DNA from: an uncultured Prevotellaceae bacterium
Lineage (GTDB): Bacteria > Bacteroidota > Bacteroidia > Bacteroidales > Muribaculaceae
Direction: 5' to 3'
Assembly: GCA_900318645.1 (NCBI GenBank)
Contig: ONLH01000013.1
Span: 1-63,544 of the forward strand
Length of the DNA: 63,544 nucleotides
Part shown: piece by piece, positions 51,285 through 58,171 of the stretch
Layout: each line of letters starts with the position of its first letter
Position numbering within the stretch: the stretch's first letter is position 1
Program-made: the position numbers and the translations under genes
Notes under the pieces: generated by a model
The model's input: the letters and a program-made list of their open reading frames with translations, nothing else
Database searches by the model: none
What the model was told of the DNA's origin: nothing

Positions 51285-51835
51285 TTATAATAGATCGCCA
51301 ATATGTTTTAGTCTGGCTATTCCATACAAGGCTTGGGTTTGTCCGTAGTATGCCAATACATCAGGGATGACATCAGGGACGCTACCACGAGATATTTTCT
51401 TAACCTCATCTTCATTTATTTTCCACCACTCATTGATAATGTAAACATTATTAATTGGAGGTTTTTTGTTAGTTCTATTTTCGAGATTCTTTTCACCAAT
51501 CGTAATTTTCGCCAATTCGCTAGTGATGATGTTTTCGCAGATTCGAACATCAGCTCTTTAGCCTTGACATTGGCGATAGTCCCTATCCATATTTGAAGAA
51601 TTACATTCTGCCTGTTTTCATAGTCATGAATGTGATGATCATGATTCTTCAAGCGTTTACCAACTGTTTGTCTGATAGTCATTCCACAATAATACTTATC
51701 ACTTTTGCCAGTTTGTTTAGCTTGAAAAACATATAAGTTGAATTTATCAGAACGAGTATCTTCCCATTTCTTCAGTTCTTCTTTGGAAAAGAATGGACCA
51801 TACCATTCTATAAGATATGTATCACTTTTTTGCAT
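51285..51835 (-). pseudogene. GIY-YIG nuclease-like gene with a one-base frameshift
   Basis: The first frame (from 51835) encodes LYVFQAKQTGKSDKYYCGMT, RQTVGKRLKNHDHHIHD and KAKELMFES, a GIY-YIG-like core preceded by a short N-terminal domain. At the AAAA run on the minus strand (51535-51532) the frame breaks. Adding one A restores a continuous frame to 51285 (NIITSELAKITIGEKN, then NNVYIINEWWKINEDEVKK) for a product of about 183 residues. Either the gene is inactivated, it uses slippage, or the assembly has a homopolymer error. Confidence 0.6.
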
Positions 51836-51991
51836 GATATTATCAAGAAAACTTGATTTATGGTTGTATAGATGAATCTTATTTGCCCCAAATTTTAATT
51901 GACGAATATATTAAGCATTGATAATCAATAACTTATACATTAAACGGTAGAGAGGTGGATTGAGGGTTGGACAATGTCAGAAATAAGGAGG

Positions 51992-51999
51992 CAAAATTA
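51992..51999 (-). promoter_or_regulatory. -7 box after the five-gene array
   Basis: Minus-strand TAATTTTG between the HEPN-like gene end (52036) and the GIY-YIG relic (51835), about 155 nt upstream of the latter. The rest of 51836-52035 is AT-rich with no gene I can support. Confidence 0.35.
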
Positions 52000-52035
52000 A
52001 CGTATTTAACCTTTGTTTTATTCAAATGCATAATA

Positions 52036-52701
52036 TTATTTCCCAAAAGCCTCCCCAATTTTCTTCAGCCCAGCTTCCATTAAAGGTCTCATCGTCTTCC
52101 CTAACTCCAATGTCACCTCTTCAAATCTATGCAGCCGGTCAATCGTGCCTGACCAACCAACACCTTCCAACACTTCCATTTGCTTCATGAAGTCATGTTC
52201 TCGATGTGCCCCTGCGTTATGCCGTATCTCAGAAAGCACAGGTTTCTCCTGTTTAAAGAAATCTGCCAGTTTCTTCCTGGCAATTCTGGTCTTGGCCAAC
52301 GCAGCCTGCGACAACAACCTTTGGGCTATATCTTGATACTTCTTTCCGGTAAGTTCATTCAAATCTTCACACCATTCATACATCATCACAGAAGCTTCAA
52401 CAGCATTTCTTTCCTTACTACTTTCATTCTTTTCAAAATATAGCAACTTCTGAATTCCTTTGGTCTCATAAGAACACTGCTGGATTTGCGCTGCAACATT
52501 CAGCACAAACTCCTGTTCCTCAAAGGCATGTTTTTGGGTCATAAGTTCATGAGTGTGCCACCCAACAGCAATTCTCTCACCAATCAATGCTAATTGTTGC
52601 TGGCAATGCCTTATCTGTACTTTATGTCCCCTCCGCTCCTTCTCAGGGTACTTATTAAACCACAAAGAGGTATGCGCTCCTAGCACATACCCCTTCAACA
52701 A
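52036..52701 (-). CDS. HEPN-like helical protein (array gene 5)
   Basis: A 221-residue, all-helical-looking protein. Near the C-terminus is SEIRHNAGAHREHDF, with Arg160 and His166. An R-(4 to 6)-H motif in an Asn/His-rich helix followed by acidic residues is the mark of HEPN RNases in defence and toxin systems. It is the last gene of the array, 9 bp after the PD-(D/E)XK gene. No ATG is in frame near the start; TTG 52701 or 52698 follows the preceding stop directly and is the best candidate. Role as an RNA-cleaving effector is inferred from motif and context. Confidence 0.55.
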   Translation of the reverse strand: MLKGYVLGAHTSLWFNKYPEKERRGHKVQIRHCQQQLALIGERIAVGWHTHELMTQKHAFEEQEFVLNVAAQIQQCSYETKGIQKLLYFEKNESSKERNAVEASVMMYEWCEDLNELTGKKYQDIAQRLLSQAALAKTRIARKKLADFFKQEKPVLSEIRHNAGAHREHDFMKQMEVLEGVGWSGTIDRLHRFEEVTLELGKTMRPLMEAGLKKIGEAFGK

Positions 52702-52710
52702 TCTTTATTC

Positions 52711-53322
52711 CTATATCACCAACCCCGAAAAATCCAACCACAAATGATACAATACAAAATCATATGGCGTACCGTGTCGGGATTCCAAATCCACCCTGGT
52801 GCTCATGGTTGAATTCGTTGTGACCAAATACTCTGTTTGTTCTAGATGGCTGTTTATCTGACTCATTGTAGCTGGCAAGTCAATGGTACAGACCACAAAT
52901 CCCAGCATGGCATTACATCCAAGCAACGACGGATACTTACCTTTCGTAAAACGCCTGATACCATTATCTACATACTCCTTGCTAAGATGACTCCTTCCAT
53001 CAAGTCGCTTGCACTCTATCGCAAAGAATGCATCTTGATGTTTATAACAGTTGGGGGATAGAAATTGCATATCAATACGACCAGCCGTCAATTGCAACCA
53101 CACTTCAGAACCATAATGGTAATCCTTTGCTGTGGTTGTAGTCATCTTATAAGCCTGGTCAAAGAAATACTTACCAAAAGCATCCCGAATCTTGTTTTCG
53201 TCGTCTGGCAAATGCTGTTCACTCTGACATATAAGGGCATACACACCACAAATATCATTCAACAAACCTTGTAGTTGCAAACGATAATATACTTTTCTAT
53301 ATTCAAACACCGATGCATCCAT
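52711..53322 (-). CDS. Small PD-(D/E)XK nuclease-like protein (array gene 4)
   Basis: A 203-residue protein starting MDASVFEYRKVYY. It has GRIDMQFLSPN (Asp84) followed by an AFFAIECKRLDG strand with Glu103 and Lys105. This D-(18)-E-x-K spacing, with the hydrophobic strands around it, is the core of PD-(D/E)XK restriction nucleases. An upstream Glu (DENKIRDAFGKYF) could complete the site. ATG 53322 lies 5 bp after the methyltransferase stop, so the two are translationally linked. It is the best candidate for the DNA-cutting subunit of the array. Confidence 0.7.
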   Translation of the reverse strand: MDASVFEYRKVYYRLQLQGLLNDICGVYALICQSEQHLPDDENKIRDAFGKYFFDQAYKMTTTTAKDYHYGSEVWLQLTAGRIDMQFLSPNCYKHQDAFFAIECKRLDGRSHLSKEYVDNGIRRFTKGKYPSLLGCNAMLGFVVCTIDLPATMSQINSHLEQTEYLVTTNSTMSTRVDLESRHGTPYDFVLYHLWLDFSGLVI

Positions 53323-53327
53323 TCCCG

Positions 53328-56315
53328 TTACCTTTCTGTTTTCGTTAATAATGCATCTACAAACTCCTGAACATCCACGTATGCCATGGCAGGATGCCAC
53401 AGTCGTTGCTCACAAGGTTTGATGATATAGAAACCGTTTTTCTCAAAACCGCGTATATCTTTACGAAGATACAATTGGTCTGTCACCCTCTCGGTCGACA
53501 ATGCCAACAGAAATGCTTCCAGTGTACTGTAAGAGCCTTGTTTACAGTCAAATGCCTTTTTCTCTTTTGCAAGGTTAAAACGCATCAGAACATGAGAAGA
53601 GCCTATCTCACAACTACAATTCAAGTACATTCCTTCACCAAATTGTCCTTCGAATCTATTCAGAAAAACACAAGCATACGCTTCCATCAGTTTCTTTCCT
53701 GTCCTGTCATTCTTCACAGGCTTTGTGTCGACATTGCCGGTGGCTATCGGAATTGAATAGTTATTGGCATAGTCAATAAGCAATTGTTCTACCTGAGACA
53801 AACCCAACTGACTGGCTATGCTATCTTCAATTTGGTCTTTTTCTCGTTCAATTTGCCTAGCAAATACATCTGGATTCTGAAGAGAGCCTTCCTCAAGTCT
53901 ACTATATTTCTTCTCAATTCGTTCAACAATCTTATGAATATCACCACTCATATATGGCAGTGAGAACTTCTCCATATTGTGTCCCTGCTCTCGTTCAATT
54001 CCCAATGAACTGAAGCACATCATGGCATAATATGTAAAGAAACGGGAATTTAACGTTCCTGCAATATTCCTCAACACCTCAATACTATCACCATGAACTC
54101 CGGTAATAGCATCTTTATACACAGCGTCCTCTGTGCAGACTGCCGCTCTACATGAAAAGTCTGACGCATCCAAACTCTTCCTTATCAGCAACAAGGGTGC
54201 CTCAAACAATTGCTTACGTCGTCCCCATTGGGCAGAAGCTAGCTCCCATCGTTCATCCGATGGACTTACAACATATTGATGCAGTTGGTCAGCCTCTATT
54301 TTTTTCTTACCAACATAATCACTGATGTTGTAATGCCTATTCCCTTCTTTTCCGCAAGTAACACCAAGTCCACATTCAAAGCCATGTTCATTTAACTTCT
54401 CCTTGATGGTTTTCTTCTCTTTAAGTCGTTTCACAAAAAGGAAATCCAGATAAGAACCATAAAGTAATATCTTCCATAGATAATCATACTGGCTGAGCAA
54501 TTCTTGGCGTACATACTGTATATCCGCCTTCTCCACTGTCAGTACCTTGAAAAGTGAGAAAAAAACACTGGGCTTGACTGAAGTATGCTTCACAAGATGC
54601 CCATTATCAATATCCCCCATTCGCTTTCTCTGATAGAACATCACACAAGCCGGGGCAATCGAAGGATCACTGGACTGTGAGAAAACTTCACGTCTTACCG
54701 ACGACAATTCCAGTACTGCATTCAACTGAACATTTTCCCAAAAATAACTGCGGAAGTGACTGCTCTGGTTGTTATAGAGTACTTTACTCGTCAGCACAAA
54801 GGCCGTTTTGGTTTCAGCACCCATGAAGTCAAGAGCCCTCACCATGAAAGCCTGAGCAATTTCTTTGTTTCCAATAATGCTACGTCTTCTCTCTGCACGG
54901 GCACGTATTTCGATATACTTTTGGTATTCCGGCTTGATTTCCACACCCGCTTCGTCATATTCCTTACGTCCTCTGTTCCAAGGTGGGTTGCCTATGATAT
55001 AGTCAAACTTCACGTCTTCAAATCCTACTGGACAGAACGCATCTTGGCAAAGCAGATTCGATTCAAGAAGATTCGGAAACCTGAACGTAGAGACATCCGC
55101 GGGTTTTTGGTAATCCAACAACGTAAGATAGATGGAAAATGCTGCCACTTGCACGGCACTTTGGTCACTGTCTATGCCAAAAATATTATTAAGTGCCAGT
55201 TCTCGCAACTTCTCCTGGAATCTCGTTCCCTGCAAATCCTCTTTTTTAGCATGGGCGATGTAATGATTTATAATACGACGAAGTGTTTCAACCAAGAAGA
55301 TACCCGACCCACATGCTGGGTCCAACACCCTACATCCGCTCTCTGTTGTCGTCTTTAGATAACGGGCTACAGTGTTCTCTACAACGTATTCGGCAAGGAA
55401 CAAGGGGGTATAGTATGCGCCCTCCTTTTCCTGATTCTCTTTTCCAATAAAACGCTCATACACATTACTGATGAACTCAACGGGAAGAATAGAGAAATCA
55501 TATATATCAAACAAAGCCTGTGAGCCATCTTCCAAATCGTCGCTTCTTAGCAGTCTGATAAGAACATTCAGGGCCGCATCAGGTATAGTTACCAGTTCTT
55601 CTCTCGAAATCTTAAACAAGTCACCATGAAAGCCCTTTTCCTTGTCTTGCAGAGTCTCAAACAAATCAGACAGCCTATTCTTGTCTTGCAGAAGTTCTAT
55701 AAGGTCATCGTTGGTTAACGCCTTTTTTACTCCCTCAAACCTCAGCACGATATGCCGGTCTGTCAGATAGCGCAAAAAAATCATCTTACCTATCAGACGG
55801 TTTGCCAGGTTACGCGAAACTCCTATTTTTTGAATACGCAGCTGAGCGAATTCTATATTTTTCAGCAAATAATAGTCTACCCTGTTGTGATAAGCCAAGC
55901 GGGTGCGGTATTCCTCCCAACTTTTACCGGTAACCAGTTTAAAGTATGTGAACTGATCAAGAACCTTCTCATTACCTATCAACTGGAGGGTTTTCAGTTC
56001 CTTTTCATATTTGAAGCCATTGAATACATCAACATGGGTATCATTCACCAATATCACAATTGGCACTTCATTCAAGTTCCATATAGCTTTGAATAAGGCC
56101 GTAGTATCTTGGGGGCGCTCAAAGAAAAAAAGCAAGGGCCTGCCGCCTATTGCAAACAAGGCTGACATCTCGTGAAGGGGGCTTGATACATCTTGGATAA
56201 GCGAAAAAATTCTTGGTGACAACTGAACCTTGTTGGGCCAGTTTGCATCATCAAGGGTAACAAAGCCATCCTTAGACAAAAAGTCTAATTTCCGATATAG
56301 CTCTTCGATACTCAT
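53328..56315 (-). CDS. Large N6-adenine DNA methyltransferase, type IIG/PglX-like (array gene 3)
   Basis: A 995-residue protein. Residues 1-310 form an N-terminal domain (HEMSALFAIGGRPLLFFFER, VILVNDTHVDVFNGFKYE) placed where type IIG enzymes have their nuclease, but without a D...ExK motif I can see. The methyltransferase core has the SAM site DPACGSG (332-338) and the catalytic NPPW (443-446). The C-terminal half resembles the target-recognition part of type IIG/BREX-PglX-like proteins. It should methylate adenine at a specific sequence. It has its own promoter in a 161-bp gap, unlike the other array genes. Confidence 0.85.
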   Translation of the reverse strand: MSIEELYRKLDFLSKDGFVTLDDANWPNKVQLSPRIFSLIQDVSSPLHEMSALFAIGGRPLLFFFERPQDTTALFKAIWNLNEVPIVILVNDTHVDVFNGFKYEKELKTLQLIGNEKVLDQFTYFKLVTGKSWEEYRTRLAYHNRVDYYLLKNIEFAQLRIQKIGVSRNLANRLIGKMIFLRYLTDRHIVLRFEGVKKALTNDDLIELLQDKNRLSDLFETLQDKEKGFHGDLFKISREELVTIPDAALNVLIRLLRSDDLEDGSQALFDIYDFSILPVEFISNVYERFIGKENQEKEGAYYTPLFLAEYVVENTVARYLKTTTESGCRVLDPACGSGIFLVETLRRIINHYIAHAKKEDLQGTRFQEKLRELALNNIFGIDSDQSAVQVAAFSIYLTLLDYQKPADVSTFRFPNLLESNLLCQDAFCPVGFEDVKFDYIIGNPPWNRGRKEYDEAGVEIKPEYQKYIEIRARAERRRSIIGNKEIAQAFMVRALDFMGAETKTAFVLTSKVLYNNQSSHFRSYFWENVQLNAVLELSSVRREVFSQSSDPSIAPACVMFYQRKRMGDIDNGHLVKHTSVKPSVFFSLFKVLTVEKADIQYVRQELLSQYDYLWKILLYGSYLDFLFVKRLKEKKTIKEKLNEHGFECGLGVTCGKEGNRHYNISDYVGKKKIEADQLHQYVVSPSDERWELASAQWGRRKQLFEAPLLLIRKSLDASDFSCRAAVCTEDAVYKDAITGVHGDSIEVLRNIAGTLNSRFFTYYAMMCFSSLGIEREQGHNMEKFSLPYMSGDIHKIVERIEKKYSRLEEGSLQNPDVFARQIEREKDQIEDSIASQLGLSQVEQLLIDYANNYSIPIATGNVDTKPVKNDRTGKKLMEAYACVFLNRFEGQFGEGMYLNCSCEIGSSHVLMRFNLAKEKKAFDCKQGSYSTLEAFLLALSTERVTDQLYLRKDIRGFEKNGFYIIKPCEQRLWHPAMAYVDVQEFVDALLTKTER

Positions 56316-56360
56316 AAGTCTTGACTCAAAATATTCCAGCTATTGTTTCTATCCATCCTG

Positions 56361-56388
56361 CAAATATAACAATTTCTCCCCAATCAAA
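56361..56388 (-). promoter_or_regulatory. Internal promoter for the array methyltransferase
   Basis: Minus-strand TATATTTG (56368-56361), with TTTG (56388-56385) 16 bp further upstream. It lies in the only large gap inside the five-gene array, about 45 nt before ATG 56315. The array's first promoter (61066-61093) has the same 16-bp spacing. Confidence 0.55.
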
Positions 56389-56476
56389 TTGCATTTCTTT
56401 GAAATAATTATTCTTTTTTAACCAAAGGCCTTTCCTACCCTTTTCGTCAGGCACTCTTGTCCCTTTTTCCTCTATG

Positions 56477-58159
56477 CTATTGATGTGGCAAATCAATGCC
56501 TATCCGCATAGCATTGCTGAACACATTGTTGATAATCCTATAAGTGTATGCCTCCTTTTGCGTCCCAATGAAAGTGGCAGTAAAATCTCCATCTATATAA
56601 TGGAACGTAAAACTCCTATCACCATCTGCAAGTGGCAGTTTTGTATCAGCTATATAAATTGTAAAGAATCGTTTTGACCATTTAACTACTTTTTGGTCTG
56701 GGAAATATGAATAATGATCTTTCTCTGCACTACCTATACCCTCAGCCGCATCAACCAACTCTCCTAAAACAAAAGCCAAATTTTGATTTACCTTCTCTGG
56801 CCGCAGTGCATCGCACGTTTGCGTAATACACAAGATATACGGATAATTCAACTCCTTATCGCCATCCTTTCCTGTAATACCCCTGTCCAGTTCGAAAACA
56901 TCGCCTGTCTTTATTTGATGAAAAGGGGCTTTTATGGCTGTCTTAGGGATAAACGTCAGCATGGAATTAAACTCCAATATTTGCGCATTTTCGTATTCCT
57001 GTATTTTCTCTCTTGCACCTAAAGTCATCAAATCCACAAATGAGAAATCCATTTCCCCTTCATGGAATGAATGTAAAACTTGCTCCGTCAAAGCTGAAAC
57101 AACAAAATTGCTCACATTCTCTTCTGGGATGCCAGCCTCTTCAAGCGACCTGCAATGTTTTAACAGAGCTTCTTCACTGATTTTCCCAAGGGCTTTCCCA
57201 ACGGATGCGAGATTGCTACCTACTACCTGTTTCAAAAGGAGGGAAAGCAACAGAGAGCGATGTCTGGGTATATCTGTCACAGCATTTACCAAGTCAGTAA
57301 AAAGTCCATCGGGATTAATCGTATTCTTAGATGTCACATGAACCACCGTTCCATTCACAAGAACTGTAGTTGGATTCACAGCCTTTGCCATCAAACCAGA
57401 TGCTGAGACCTTTTCAGATTCACATAAAAAACATATGCAATAGGCTCGAATAAAGGCAAGCGTATCTTTAAACTGATTCTTATTAGCTTGTAGCAAAGGT
57501 CTGAACTTCATACACATATCTTTCTTGACATTTCCTTCACCTTTAGCCTCGGAGTATGTTCTCGCTATTTGATCTATGAAATTCTTCTGAATCTCCTCAC
57601 GCCTTGACGGATTCATAATAAAATCCCCTAACACATCTTTGGCAACACCTTGTACAGTAGCAGCATCAAAGCCGTCCATCTCATAACTGTCAAATAGTTC
57701 TGCCATCGGTCCTGTAATTGCATCCACATGAGGCTGCAATTCGTCACGTAACTGCAACTTGAAATAGCTATAAATTGTATGTGCTATTCCACTTAAGTTT
57801 TCAGCCTGAGTATAAATATCCACAAAATGGATCTGGTCGTTCTGGCAAACATCGTCAAGTACTGCTAACGCTGCTTCATATTTAGGTGCAGCATTGCTTA
57901 ACTCCCAGTCCAGAATTACCAAGTCCCGATTGCGGAGCAACTTCTCCTTATCACGCTGATAATCTGCCATATTAGTGAACGTATAGATATCAAGATGGCA
58001 CTTCCCGCTATCACGGAATGACTCATAGAGTTGTTTTGAGTCTGCATAATTGGCATCACCTGCGTTTCCTGAATATGCAGCTACATACTCATTATCTATA
58101 CAGACTGCCGAGTTAATAGTCTCTCTTATCAGTTTTTGTTGTACCTCCGGTGTTAACAT
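56477..58159 (-). CDS. Receiver-domain protein with unknown C-terminal domain (array gene 2)
   Basis: A 560-residue protein. The first ~125 residues resemble a response-regulator receiver: an early acidic CIDNEY, the phosphoacceptor-like Asp84 in DLVILDWELS, and a later VDIYTQ strand with Thr. Residues 130-420 are helical and unassigned. The last ~140 (FVLGELVDAAEG, WSKRFFTIYIADTK, YRIINNVFSNAMRIGIDL) form a beta-rich domain I do not recognise. No DNA-binding HTH is obvious, so this is not a standard transcriptional response regulator. It lies 12 bp after the ATPase/kinase-like gene, implying a sensor-receiver pair. Confidence 0.7.
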   Translation of the reverse strand: MLTPEVQQKLIRETINSAVCIDNEYVAAYSGNAGDANYADSKQLYESFRDSGKCHLDIYTFTNMADYQRDKEKLLRNRDLVILDWELSNAAPKYEAALAVLDDVCQNDQIHFVDIYTQAENLSGIAHTIYSYFKLQLRDELQPHVDAITGPMAELFDSYEMDGFDAATVQGVAKDVLGDFIMNPSRREEIQKNFIDQIARTYSEAKGEGNVKKDMCMKFRPLLQANKNQFKDTLAFIRAYCICFLCESEKVSASGLMAKAVNPTTVLVNGTVVHVTSKNTINPDGLFTDLVNAVTDIPRHRSLLLSLLLKQVVGSNLASVGKALGKISEEALLKHCRSLEEAGIPEENVSNFVVSALTEQVLHSFHEGEMDFSFVDLMTLGAREKIQEYENAQILEFNSMLTFIPKTAIKAPFHQIKTGDVFELDRGITGKDGDKELNYPYILCITQTCDALRPEKVNQNLAFVLGELVDAAEGIGSAEKDHYSYFPDQKVVKWSKRFFTIYIADTKLPLADGDRSFTFHYIDGDFTATFIGTQKEAYTYRIINNVFSNAMRIGIDLPHQ

Positions 58160-58171
58160 GTGTATGCAGCG

